Shown here: in pieces, positions 28,277-36,945 of the stretch
How positions within the stretch are numbered: the stretch's first letter is position 1
How the letters are laid out: each line of letters opens with the position of its first letter
Assembly: GCA_027492485.1 (NCBI GenBank)
Contig: JAPUER010000029.1
Coordinates: 4,922-68,921, forward strand
From: Betaproteobacteria bacterium
GTDB lineage: Bacteria > Pseudomonadota > Gammaproteobacteria > Burkholderiales > Casimicrobiaceae
DNA length: 64,000 nt
Direction: 5' to 3'
The notes under the pieces: generated by a model
What the model was told of the DNA's origin: nothing
The model's database searches: none
Seen by the model: the letters and a program-made list of their open reading frames with translations, nothing else
Translations under genes and position numbers: made by a program

Positions 28277-29239
28277 ATGTCAGTTTTTACCCGCGTTACC
28301 GAGAGCGAAGTATCTGCATGGCTGACCCGTTTCCCGGTGGGCACGGCGCGCGCCCTGACGCCGATTTCCGAGGGCATCGAGAACACCAACTACTTCCTCT
28401 CGACTACCGAGGGCGAGTTCGTGCTGACGCTGTATGAGCGCGTCCCGGCCGAGGATTTGCCGTTCTATCTGAACTTTACCGCGCATCTGGCGCGCTCCGG
28501 CGTGGCGGTGCCGACGCCGATCGCCGACCGCACCGGTGCGCTGTTTTCCATTCTCAACGGCCGGCCGGCGGCGCTGACGCAGCGCATTCCGGGTCATCCG
28601 GTGATGCAGCCCGGCGCACTGCACTGTGCCGCGGTCGGGCGCGAACTCGGCCGACTGCACAACGCCAGCCGCGCATTTCGTACCCGCATCAGCAACAAGC
28701 GCGGCCCCGGCTGGACGCTGGCGACATCGCGGGCGGTACGCTCATTTGTCAGCCCCGAGCAGAACGCGCTGATCGAGAACGAGCTCAAGTTCCAGCGCGA
28801 ACGACGACAGACGAGACTGCCAAACGGCGCCATCCACGCCGATTTGTTTCGCGACAACGTGCTGTTCGACGGCAACACCTTGAGCGGCCTCATCGATTTT
28901 GGTTTTGCGGCAACCGACGAATTCGCGTATGACCTGGCGATTACCGCCAACGACTGGTGCGTGACGGCCGACGGCGAATTCGACGACGACCGCCTGCGTG
29001 CCCTGCTGGTCGCTTACGCGGGTGAACGGCCGCTGACCGAGGCCGAACAGGTGGCCTGGCCGGCGCTACTGCGGGCTGCGGCAATCCGTTTCTGGCTGTC
29101 ACGCCTCTACGATCTGCATCTGCCGCGCGCCGCGGAGATCAACACGCCGCACGATCCCGCCGTATTCGAGAACATTCTGCGGCTGCGTATCGCCAAGCCT
29201 GGCTTCTGGCCGACCAACCTGGACGCGAGCACTACCTGA
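28277..29239 (+). CDS. thrB: Homoserine kinase, aminoglycoside-phosphotransferase type
   Basis: 320 residues with the APH kinase fold used by proteobacterial type II ThrB. Catalytic loop AIHADLFRDNVLFDG and metal-binding LIDFGFA are clear, and the N-terminus has ISEGIENTNYFLST. Phosphorylates L-homoserine in threonine synthesis. The stop overlaps the start of the next gene (TGATG), so the membrane protein is translationally coupled. Confidence 0.93.
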   Translation: MSVFTRVTESEVSAWLTRFPVGTARALTPISEGIENTNYFLSTTEGEFVLTLYERVPAEDLPFYLNFTAHLARSGVAVPTPIADRTGALFSILNGRPAALTQRIPGHPVMQPGALHCAAVGRELGRLHNASRAFRTRISNKRGPGWTLATSRAVRSFVSPEQNALIENELKFQRERRQTRLPNGAIHADLFRDNVLFDGNTLSGLIDFGFAATDEFAYDLAITANDWCVTADGEFDDDRLRALLVAYAGERPLTEAEQVAWPALLRAAAIRFWLSRLYDLHLPRAAEINTPHDPAVFENILRLRIAKPGFWPTNLDASTT

Positions 29240-30021
29240 TGTCACAACCGGTTCCCTTTTTTGCTCCGATTCCGGCCCGCGAAGGCGCGGAGTGGGTGCA
29301 ACTGTCATGGCGGATCTTTCGTGCGCACTGGCCGCGCTATATCGGCTTGACGTCGCTCTACCTGCTGCTGATGCAACTGTGTGCCGCGGTCGTCGGCCCG
29401 CTGTGCATGTTGCTCAACCCGATCCTGTCGGTCGGCTTCCTCGCCGCAGCGTGGCATCACGAGCGCGGCGAAGTGCCGGAAATCCGGCATTTGTTCGCCG
29501 GCTTCAAGTCGAACCTGCGCGCCTTGCTGCCGCTCGGCGGCGTGCACCTGATTGGGCTGCTGTTCGCCTTGACGATTGGACTGCTCGCTTCCGGGTTGAC
29601 GCTGGATCAGCTCAAGGGGTTTGAGGAGCAGGGTAGCGTGCCGCAGGAAGCGCTGTTGCGGGTCATGCTGGTCACGCTGGCGATCACGCTGCCGCTGACG
29701 GCGGCGCTCTGGTTTTCGCCGGCGCTGATCGTATTCTCCGACGCCAGCCTCGCGCAGGCGATCGGCGCCTCGGTCCGCGCCAGTCTGGCCAACTGGCTGT
29801 CGATGAGCGTGTACGGCATTGCCATGTTCGGTCTCACCGTGCTTGCGGTGGTGCTCGTGTCGCCGTTGCTGTATCTGCTGCCCGCCAAGATGGTGCTGAC
29901 CACCGTGATGTTGCTGGTGGTGCCGCTGACGGCGATTCGCATGATCAGCGACTATGTGTGTTACCGCCGCGTATTCCACCGCGACGAACGGGTGGAGAAG
30001 GTGAACGGCGCCGCCGCGTAG
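29239..30021 (+). CDS. BPSS1780 family membrane protein
   Basis: 260 residues with about six predicted membrane helices. The N-terminal WVQLSWRIFRAHWPRYIGLTS segment, split by the first helix, is characteristic of the BPSS1780 family, which is normally found directly after thrB in betaproteobacteria. The function is not known; the family looks like a polytopic integral membrane protein without catalytic motifs. Confidence 0.82.
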   Translation: MSQPVPFFAPIPAREGAEWVQLSWRIFRAHWPRYIGLTSLYLLLMQLCAAVVGPLCMLLNPILSVGFLAAAWHHERGEVPEIRHLFAGFKSNLRALLPLGGVHLIGLLFALTIGLLASGLTLDQLKGFEEQGSVPQEALLRVMLVTLAITLPLTAALWFSPALIVFSDASLAQAIGASVRASLANWLSMSVYGIAMFGLTVLAVVLVSPLLYLLPAKMVLTTVMLLVVPLTAIRMISDYVCYRRVFHRDERVEKVNGAAA

Positions 30022-30051
30022 CCCTTGGCCGCCGGCGTCCGCTGGCGTCGG

Positions 30052-33000
30052 TCAAATCGCGGTCAGCTTGGCGTATTCGAGCGCGAGACGCTTGATGCCG
30101 TGATCGGCGAAGTTGACTTCGACCTGCACGTTTTTGCCGCTGCCGTCGGCGCTGACGATCACGCCGTGGCCGAACTTCGCGTGCGAGACTTGCTGCCCGA
30201 TCCGAAACCCCGAATCGGTGCGGGTGTTGCTGCCGATCGACGCGGCGAATGCCGAACGCTCCGCGTTCGCCCACTCGCCGCCGAGCGGCGCGTGCGGCTC
30301 CATCGCGAGCAGGTTCTTCGGCTTCGCCGACAACCACTGCAGCAACTCGGCCGGCACTTCATCCAGAAAGCGTGATGGCACGTTGTAGCGGGTCTGTCCG
30401 TGCAGCATGCGCATCTGCGCATAGGAGAGGTGCAGGCGCTTGCGGGCGCGCGTAATCGCAACGTAGGCGAGACGTCGTTCTTCTTCCAGCCCGCCGTCGT
30501 CGTTCAGCGAGTTGTCGTGCGGGAACAGACCTTCCTCCAGCCCAGTGATGAACACGTAGTCGAATTCCAGCCCCTTCGCCGAGTGCACAGTCATCATCTG
30601 CAGTGCGGCGCGACCTTCGGCCGCCTGCGTATCGCCGGCTTCCAGCGACGCGTGGGCGAGGAAGGCAGTCACCGCATCCCGATCTTCCACCACGGAACCA
30701 TCGGGGTTCTCGACGTGGACGACGCCCCCGGTTTCGCGCAGGAAGTTGTCGGCCGCGTTGATCAGTTCTTCGAGGTTTTCGACGCGATCCTGACCGTCTT
30801 TTTCGGTCGCGTAGTGCGCTTTCAGACCCGATGCGTCGAGCAGGTGACGCACGATTTCCGGCAGCGGCTGATTTTTTGTTGCGATGCGCATGCCCTCGAT
30901 CAGGCCGATGAATTGCGCCATCGCAACTTGCGCGCGTCCGCCGGCGCCGCCGCTGCACGCGGCTTGCCAGAGTGTGACTCCGGTGCCAGTAGACACGGCT
31001 TGCAGGTTCTCCACTGATTTGGCGCCGATGCCCCGTGGCGGAAAATTGATCACGCGCAGCAACGCGTTGTCGTCCTCGGGGTTATTGAGCAGTCGCAGGT
31101 ACGCCATCGCGTGCTTGATCTCCGCGCGTTCGAAGAAGCGCAGCCCGCCGTAGACGCGATAAGGAATGCGGGCATTGAACAGGCCGTGTTCGAACACGCG
31201 CGACTGCGCGTTGGAGCGGTACAGGATCGCGATTTCGTCGAGCGGAACGCCGTCGTTCATCGCGGTCTTCACGCTGTCGATCACGAACGCGGCTTCCTCG
31301 CCGTCGCTATAGCCCTGGAACACGCGGATCGGCTCGCCGTGGCCCTGATCGGTCCACAGCTCCTTGCCGAGGCGGCCGTTGTTGTTGCGGATCAGCGCGT
31401 TCGCGGCATCGAGGATGTTGCCGAAGCTGCGGTAGTTTTGTTCGAGCTTGATGATTTTTGCCGGGCCGAAATCGTGCTCGAAGCGCTGCATGTTGGCGAC
31501 CTTGGCGCCGCGGAAGGCGTAGATCGAATTGTGCGTCACGATGCCATTGGCAATGAAGTTATGCACGCCTGCCACGTCGAGATCGTACACCGTACGCAGG
31601 CGGCTGCGCGTCTGCTCCACATTTGTCACCGCAGCGAGCGTGCCCGTGGTGGCGTCGAGCATCATCATGCCCGGGCGCACGCTGGCGGCCGTCAGCATGC
31701 GCAGGCCACGGGAAGCGACTCGCGCACGCTCGACGAGTCGGCCCTTGACCACGGTCTTGATGCGCCGCGCGATGCGCAGCGCCTCGCCGTAGTCCGAAAA
31801 CGCGGACTCGTAGCGCCAGCCGGATGCGCCGGCCCGCGCGGGGCGCACCGTGAGACCGAGGTCGCGGATCGCCTGCGCCTCGGCGGTGTCGGTGCCGAAT
31901 GCCGAAATGCGATGCAGCACGGTGCGGCCACGGTCGTCGCCGCAGAGCGTGACGACGATGCTCTTGCGATTGCTGTTGCGGCCCTGCGGCACATGATGCG
32001 GCTCATCGATCTGCAAGCCACAGTCCATCAGCAGGCGCCGCGCCGAGGCCGCAGTGTCGAGCGAGGCGTAGAGCTGGCCAATCAGGGCGGCGTCGTGGAC
32101 GATGCCGTTGCCGTGCTGTCCCCTGTTGCTCTTGCGCGGCACGAAGGGCAATGTCGGGATGGCGTAGCGCAGCGAGATCGTGATCTCGTGCAGGCGAGCG
32201 GCGTTCTCATTGTTGTGGGTCGCGATGACCCAGACCGCATCGGCGTGCTCCTGAACGCTGCGTTGGCGGAAGCCAACCATCGGCTTGCGCTGGCCCTGCG
32301 TGTAGGTCTGCGAGGTGCCTAGCCGGAAGCCGATGCCCTGTTTGTACATCAGGTAGGTGAAATGCAGCTGCGGCGATGCGCCGAACACGTAGTCGGCGAA
32401 GTGGCAGTGCTCGGGCGTCGTCTCGACGCTGCGCCCGCTGTCGAGCGTGATGCGCACGGTCGGCGTGTCGACGGTACGCGCGAAGACCTTGCTGACGCGC
32501 GCAGACCGGAACTTGCCAGGGCCGACACAGGCGAGCACCTCGTCGCCAGCCTTGACCGACTGCACGCGCTGTTCGGCGCCAGAGGCCATCGTGATCAAGG
32601 TGTCGCGCACCACACATTGGTCATCGTCGCCCACCGCCAGCACCGCCGTCTGCGGGCCAGCCAGCAGACGCAGCCATTTGTATTGCAGCGTGTTGGTATC
32701 CTGGAATTCGTCGACCAGGATGTGCTTGAAGCGCGCGTTGTAATGCTCGCGCAGCGCTTCGAACTTGCCGAGCACTTCGTAACTGCGCAGCAGCAGTTCG
32801 GCGAAGTCGACCACGCCCTCGCGCTGGCAAGTGGCCTCGTAGAGCTGGTAGATCTCGACCTGCTTGCGGGTGTAGTCGTCGTAGGCCTCCACCGCATTCG
32901 GGCGCAAGCCTTCTTCCTTGGCGCTGCCGATGAACCACGCCATCTGCTTGGGCGGGAATTTTTCGTCGTCGATGTTGTGCGCCTTCAGAATGCGCTTGAT

Positions 33001-33363
33001 CAGCGACACCTGATCCTGGGTGTCCATGATGGTGAAGGTCTGCGGCAGACCCGCCTCGCGCCAGTGCATGCGCAGAAAGCGGTTGCAGAGGCCGTGGAAG
33101 GTGCCGATCCACATGCTGCGCACGTTCACCGGCACCAGCGCCGAGAGGCGCGTCAGCATCTCCTTGGCCGCCTTGTTGGTGAAGGTGACCGCCAGCACAC
33201 CCGACGGCCCCACCTGTCCGGTCGACAGCAACCACGCGATGCGGGTGGTCAGCACCCGCGTCTTGCCGGAGCCGGCGCCGGCGAGGATCAGCGCCGAGAT
33301 GTGCGGCAAGGTAACGGCGGTGAGCTGCGGCTCGTTGAGATTCGCGAGAAGCTGGGAGGTCAT
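30052..33363 (-). CDS. uvrD: UvrD/Rep-type DNA helicase containing an intein
   Basis: 1103 residues as encoded; about 740 after removal of the intein (residues 250-612). Superfamily 1A motifs are in order: Walker A GAGSGKTRVL (29-38), VTFTNKAAKEM (59-69), DEFQDTN (218-224), GDDDQ interrupted at 249 and resumed as SIYAFRGA (613-620). Later come QNYRSFGNIL, YRSNAQSR and VAITRARKRLHLSYA. A C-terminal Tudor-like segment (VSHAKFGHGVIVSADG) follows. The 3'-5' helicase acts in excision and mismatch repair. Helicase motif III is split, so the protein must be spliced to be active. No LexA box was found upstream. Confidence 0.95.
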   Translation of the reverse strand: MTSQLLANLNEPQLTAVTLPHISALILAGAGSGKTRVLTTRIAWLLSTGQVGPSGVLAVTFTNKAAKEMLTRLSALVPVNVRSMWIGTFHGLCNRFLRMHWREAGLPQTFTIMDTQDQVSLIKRILKAHNIDDEKFPPKQMAWFIGSAKEEGLRPNAVEAYDDYTRKQVEIYQLYEATCQREGVVDFAELLLRSYEVLGKFEALREHYNARFKHILVDEFQDTNTLQYKWLRLLAGPQTAVLAVGDDDQCVVRDTLITMASGAEQRVQSVKAGDEVLACVGPGKFRSARVSKVFARTVDTPTVRITLDSGRSVETTPEHCHFADYVFGASPQLHFTYLMYKQGIGFRLGTSQTYTQGQRKPMVGFRQRSVQEHADAVWVIATHNNENAARLHEITISLRYAIPTLPFVPRKSNRGQHGNGIVHDAALIGQLYASLDTAASARRLLMDCGLQIDEPHHVPQGRNSNRKSIVVTLCGDDRGRTVLHRISAFGTDTAEAQAIRDLGLTVRPARAGASGWRYESAFSDYGEALRIARRIKTVVKGRLVERARVASRGLRMLTAASVRPGMMMLDATTGTLAAVTNVEQTRSRLRTVYDLDVAGVHNFIANGIVTHNSIYAFRGAKVANMQRFEHDFGPAKIIKLEQNYRSFGNILDAANALIRNNNGRLGKELWTDQGHGEPIRVFQGYSDGEEAAFVIDSVKTAMNDGVPLDEIAILYRSNAQSRVFEHGLFNARIPYRVYGGLRFFERAEIKHAMAYLRLLNNPEDDNALLRVINFPPRGIGAKSVENLQAVSTGTGVTLWQAACSGGAGGRAQVAMAQFIGLIEGMRIATKNQPLPEIVRHLLDASGLKAHYATEKDGQDRVENLEELINAADNFLRETGGVVHVENPDGSVVEDRDAVTAFLAHASLEAGDTQAAEGRAALQMMTVHSAKGLEFDYVFITGLEEGLFPHDNSLNDDGGLEEERRLAYVAITRARKRLHLSYAQMRMLHGQTRYNVPSRFLDEVPAELLQWLSAKPKNLLAMEPHAPLGGEWANAERSAFAASIGSNTRTDSGFRIGQQVSHAKFGHGVIVSADGSGKNVQVEVNFADHGIKRLALEYAKLTAI
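31528..32616 (-). mobile_element. Intein inserted in UvrD motif III
   Basis: 363 residues from C250 to N612, with Ser613 as the +1 residue. Block A is CVVRDTLITM, block B has TTPEHCH (TxxH), and the C-terminal block is YDLDVAGVHNFIANGIVTHN. All residues needed for class 1 splicing are present: Cys1, the block B His, the penultimate His, terminal Asn and +1 Ser. The length implies about 200 residues beyond a minimal splicing domain. That insert has no LAGLIDADG or HNH motif. Its first part (335-405) has YLMYK, GFRLGTS and ARLHEITISLRY in an order that recalls GIY-YIG nucleases. GC content matches the host gene. Confidence 0.9.
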
Positions 33364-33423
33364 CCGGCAATTTTAGGGAGCCGTGTCGCGGATACGCCGC
33401 CATCGCGCCGCGACCGCGTTGCG

Positions 33424-33945
33424 TCAGGAACGGCGGAAGACGGCCCGCAACGACTGCACGGCGCCGCGCCACAGCGCCGCCACGCTGCGCCTGACGCGGA
33501 ATTTGATGACGCGGCCGACACGCCACGGCCAACTGGCGCGGATGGCGCCTAGCCAGGCGTCCTTCCACGGCACAAACCAGCGATACGCCGCGGCAAACCA
33601 GCCAAGCCGCATCAGTGCCGGCTGCGTCAGTGCGAACAGCCGGGCGACGACGGCGGTACCGACGATCTTGGCGAGCAGAATCGCGGTCACGCCGAGCATG
33701 CGTTGCCCGTGCGCAATGAGCCACAGGGCGAGCAGTTTGACCGGAAACAGCAGCACGCTGGGCAAGAGGAATACCAACATGGCCGCCCACGGGGGTAGAC
33801 GCCGGATCGCGTCTTCCATCGCTTTCCACAGCGGTCGCCGGGCCAGCCAGTCGAAGACATGCGCGAGCGTTTCCCAGCCCCACTCGTAGAACATCACGAT
33901 GAGGGCCAGCGGTAGCTGCAGCAGGCGGATCAGAAATCGCCACAT
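33424..33945 (-). CDS. Small integral membrane protein, unknown
   Basis: 173 residues. One hydrophobic segment at the N-terminus (FLIRLLQLPLALIVMFYEWG), a second at about 54-75, and a third at about 85-110, followed by a basic Arg-rich tail. No family recognised with confidence. It lies between uvrD and argA and reads the same way as uvrD but from its own start, with no shared transcript evident. Confidence 0.75.
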   Translation of the reverse strand: MWRFLIRLLQLPLALIVMFYEWGWETLAHVFDWLARRPLWKAMEDAIRRLPPWAAMLVFLLPSVLLFPVKLLALWLIAHGQRMLGVTAILLAKIVGTAVVARLFALTQPALMRLGWFAAAYRWFVPWKDAWLGAIRASWPWRVGRVIKFRVRRSVAALWRGAVQSLRAVFRRS

Positions 33946-34033
33946 GGCGACAATGTAGCGCGGAAAACCCTGTTTTCAGCGTGGCGACCGGGTCGTGCGA
34001 CCGCCCGCGGGCTGCGCCGATAGAATTCCTGCC

Positions 34034-35452
34034 ATGTTGCCTGAATCTTCCACCGCCCCAACCGCTGCCGGCGGCGTTGTCAACGGAATGGGTGGTACTG
34101 TCGGCAACGGCGCCGATGGCCCCGCCGTGCCGGTGGTGTCCGATACCGAGCTGTCGGCCTTTGTGCCGACCTTTCGCGCCTCCGCGCCCTACATCCAGGC
34201 GTTTCGCGGCAAGACCTTCGTCGTCGCGTTCGGTGGCGAAGTCGTTGCCGACGACACCTTCCCGAATTTCATTGCCGACCTCAATTTGCTCGCCAGTCTG
34301 GGCATCCGGCTGGTGCTGGTGCACGGCGCCCGTCCACAGGTTGAAAAGCTGCTGGCGCAACGCGGCCTGGAGAGTCGCTACCACCGTGGCATCCGGGTTA
34401 CCGACGAATCGCAGCTCGGCAGCGTGATCGGCGCCAGCGCCCGCGCCCGCGCGCGCATCGAGGCGGCGCTGTCGATGGCGCCGCGCACGGCCGCCGTCAC
34501 GCCCAGCCACAACCGCGTCACCGGCGGCAATTTCGTGGTCGCCAAGCCGATCGGCGTGATCGACGGCGTCGACATGAAGTACAGCGGCGAGGTTCGCCGC
34601 GTCGATGCGCAGGCGATCAACGATTGCCTGAAGGACGGCGACATCGTTTTGATGTCGACGCTCGGCTATTCGACCTCGGGCGACACCTTCAACCTGACGG
34701 TCGAGGAAGTGGCCACGCAGACCGCCATTGCGTTGAAGGCAACCAAGCTGATTTTCCTGCTCGACACGCCGGGCGTGCTCGATGCCGACGGCACCGTGAT
34801 CTCGACGCTCTACACCCGCGAGGCGTCGGCCATCGCCAGCAAGGCGCCGCAGGCGTCCGATGTGCAGTTCTTCCTCTCCGCCGCTGTGCGCGCCTGCCAG
34901 AAGGGCGTGGCGCGGGCGCACCTGATCGGGCGCAAGCGCGATGGTGCCATCCTGCAGGAATTGTTTACCCGCGACGGCATCGGCACCATGATTTCGGTGG
35001 ACAGCCTCGACAATCTGCGCCCGGCGACCATCGAGGACGTCGGCGCGCTGCTGTCGATCATCGAACCGCTCGAGCGTCAGGGCATTCTGGTGGCGCGTCC
35101 GCGCGCGCTGCTCGAGCGCGAGATCGAGCGCTTCTTTCTCGCCGAACATGACGGCCAGGTGATCGGTTGCGCGGCGCTGTATCCGTTTCCCGAGGCCAAC
35201 AAGGCCGAACTGGCCTGTCTCGCCGTCAATCCCGATTACCGCCGCGAAGGCTACGGCGAGCGGCTGATGAAGGCGATCGAGCGGGCGGCCAAGGAGCACG
35301 GCATCAATACGCTGTTCGTGCTCACCACGCGCACGGCGGCATGGTTCACCGAGCGCGGCTTCCGGCAGGCGACAGTCGCCGATCTACCGGAGAAGAAGCA
35401 GGCGCTCTATAACTTCGAACGCGCTTCGCAGGTATACGTCAAACAGATTTGA
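34034..35452 (+). CDS. argA: Amino-acid N-acetyltransferase (N-acetylglutamate synthase)
   Basis: 472 residues. An amino-acid kinase-like domain (about 45-320) with LVLVHGARPQVE carries the arginine-feedback site, and a GNAT domain follows (about 325-470) with LAVNPDYRREGYGERLMKAIE. The first 40 residues are a Gly/Ala/Pro-rich extension without counterpart in the family core, so a later start is possible. Commits glutamate to arginine synthesis; argC is at 6.0 kb. yggX begins 20 bp downstream. Confidence 0.94.
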   Translation: MLPESSTAPTAAGGVVNGMGGTVGNGADGPAVPVVSDTELSAFVPTFRASAPYIQAFRGKTFVVAFGGEVVADDTFPNFIADLNLLASLGIRLVLVHGARPQVEKLLAQRGLESRYHRGIRVTDESQLGSVIGASARARARIEAALSMAPRTAAVTPSHNRVTGGNFVVAKPIGVIDGVDMKYSGEVRRVDAQAINDCLKDGDIVLMSTLGYSTSGDTFNLTVEEVATQTAIALKATKLIFLLDTPGVLDADGTVISTLYTREASAIASKAPQASDVQFFLSAAVRACQKGVARAHLIGRKRDGAILQELFTRDGIGTMISVDSLDNLRPATIEDVGALLSIIEPLERQGILVARPRALLEREIERFFLAEHDGQVIGCAALYPFPEANKAELACLAVNPDYRREGYGERLMKAIERAAKEHGINTLFVLTTRTAAWFTERGFRQATVADLPEKKQALYNFERASQVYVKQI

Positions 35453-35471
35453 GTGCAATAAAGGTTAGACA

Positions 35472-35744
35472 ATGGCACGCATGGTTCAATGCATCAAGCT
35501 CGGCCGCGAGGCAGAGGGTCTCGATTTCGCGCCCTACCCCGGCGAGCTCGGCAAGCGCATCTTCGAAAACGTCAGCAAGGAAGCGTGGGCCGGCTGGCTC
35601 AAGCATCAAACCATGCTGATCAACGAGAACCGGCTTGGGCTCGCCGATCCGCGTGCGCGCAAGTACCTCGCCGAGCAGATGGAAAAGTACTTCTTCTCCG
35701 GTGGCGCCGAGATTGCCAGCGGCTACGTGCCGCCGGCGAAGTAA
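35472..35744 (+). CDS. yggX: Probable Fe(2+)-trafficking protein (YggX)
   Basis: 90 residues, the family length. The N-terminus [19 protein letters not shown] includes the conserved Cys7, and [14 protein letters not shown] is typical. Protects Fe-S proteins from oxidative damage. argA-yggX is a standard betaproteobacterial pair. A REP-like palindrome follows 15 bp after the stop. Confidence 0.95.
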   Translation: MARMVQCIKLGREAEGLDFAPYPGELGKRIFENVSKEAWAGWLKHQTMLINENRLGLADPRARKYLAEQMEKYFFSGGAEIASGYVPPAK

Positions 35745-35759
35745 GCATCACAAAGATTC

Positions 35760-35825
35760 TGTAGGAGCGGCTTGCCGCGACCCGGCGTTGCGAATCACTG
35801 CCGGTCGCGGCGAGCCGCTCCTACA
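35760..35825. repeat. REP-like palindrome (TGTAGGAGCGG family)
   Basis: Arms TGTAGGAGCGGCTTGCCGCGAC and the inverted copy ending in CGCTCCTACA surround a 22-bp centre; one mismatch in the arms. It fills the whole gap between yggX and the next gene. Confidence 0.88.
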
Positions 35826-35839
35826 GGTGAAGGACTCTC

Positions 35840-36430
35840 ATGACTGCCATCTCCCGCTTTCCCGTCCCCGAGCTCAACGACATCCCGGAAGACTTGCGCA
35901 CGCGCATGCTTGAGGTGCAGCAGAAGGCCGGTTTCATTCCGAACGTGTTCCTCACGCTCGCGCATCGCCCGGACGAATGCCGCGCTTTCTTTGCCTATCA
36001 CGATGCCTTGATGCTCAAGGACACGCCGGCGCTGAACAAGGCGGAGCGCGAGATGATCGTGGTCGCGACCAGCGGCGCCAACGACTGCGTGTATTGCGTC
36101 GTCGCGCACGGCGCCATCCTGCGCGTCTATACCAAGAACCCGCGCATTGCCGATCAGGTGGCGATCAACCATCGCAAGGCGGAAATCACGCCGAAACAGC
36201 GCGCGATGCTCGACTTCGCGCTGAAGGTCTGCCTGCGCTCGAACGAGATCGACGAGCCGGACTTCGCCGCGCTGCGCGGGCACGGCTTTAGCGACGACGA
36301 CATCTGGGACATCGGCTCGATCACCGCCTTTTTTGGCATGAGCAACCGGCTGGCCAACATGAGCAGCATGCGGCCGAACGACGAGTTTTATTTGATGGGC
36401 CGGGTGCCGCGTCAGAAGTCATCAACATGA
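35840..36430 (+). CDS. Peroxidase-related protein, AhpD-like carboxymuconolactone decarboxylase fold
   Basis: 196 residues. The AhpD signature CVYCVVAHGAILR holds the CxxC redox pair and the proton-relay histidine. AhpD-like proteins reduce peroxides or recycle AhpC. The stop overlaps an ATG of the next frame, and the copper genes follow, so an envelope redox/copper operon is likely. Start is the ATG right after an AAGGACTCTC stretch. Confidence 0.9.
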   Translation: MTAISRFPVPELNDIPEDLRTRMLEVQQKAGFIPNVFLTLAHRPDECRAFFAYHDALMLKDTPALNKAEREMIVVATSGANDCVYCVVAHGAILRVYTKNPRIADQVAINHRKAEITPKQRAMLDFALKVCLRSNEIDEPDFAALRGHGFSDDDIWDIGSITAFFGMSNRLANMSSMRPNDEFYLMGRVPRQKSST

Positions 36431-36447
36431 ACGCCGGAGGCACGGCG

Positions 36448-36945
36448 ATGAAAGTGGTAGCAATGCAGGGTTTTCCGGTATTCCGTGTCACCGTAGCGGC
36501 GTTCTCGCTGCTCCTGATTTCGGTCACGCTAGCGCAGGAGGCGCGCGTGGGCGCCATCGCGATCAGCCACCCGTGGGCGCGGGCAACGCCGGCGCCGGTG
36601 CGCACCTCGGCAGCGTACCTGACCATCGATAACAAGGGCGGCGCCGATCGGCTGCTTTCCGCCGCGGCCGACATCGCGAAAGAAACGCAGCTGCACAGCA
36701 TGACGACCGAGGCAGGCGTGATGAAGATGCGCGAAGTGAAAGCCGTGGACGTCGCCGCCAACGGCAAGACCGAGCTCAAGCCGGGCGGCTTTCACATCAT
36801 GCTGATTGGTCTCGCCGACGGCTTGAAGGAAGGCACGAAGTTTCCGCTCAAGCTCAAATTCGAGAAAGCCGGCGAAGTCACCGTGCAGATGACGGCGGAG
36901 AAGCCCGACGCGCACGATCATGGTCATGGCGAACACAAGCATTGA
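36448..36945 (+). CDS. Periplasmic copper chaperone PCu(A)C
   Basis: 165 residues. A signal peptide (about 1-29, ending SVTLAQ) precedes the PCuAC domain. The Cu(I) ligands of the HX10MX21HXM type appear as LHSMTTEAGVMKMR and GGFHIM. A His-rich tail HDHGHGEHKH could add metal capacity. The ATG at 36448 has a GGAGG site 8 bases upstream and is preferred to one at 36427. It overlaps the SCO gene by 26 bp. Delivers copper to cytochrome oxidase CuA, with SCO. Confidence 0.93.
   Translation: MKVVAMQGFPVFRVTVAAFSLLLISVTLAQEARVGAIAISHPWARATPAPVRTSAAYLTIDNKGGADRLLSAAADIAKETQLHSMTTEAGVMKMREVKAVDVAANGKTELKPGGFHIMLIGLADGLKEGTKFPLKLKFEKAGEVTVQMTAEKPDAHDHGHGEHKH

Noticed and set aside
30052..33363. Reading the extra 363 residues in UvrD as a novel helicase domain
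   Set aside because: The ends of the insert have all conserved intein splicing residues, and the flanks join to an unbroken motif III.
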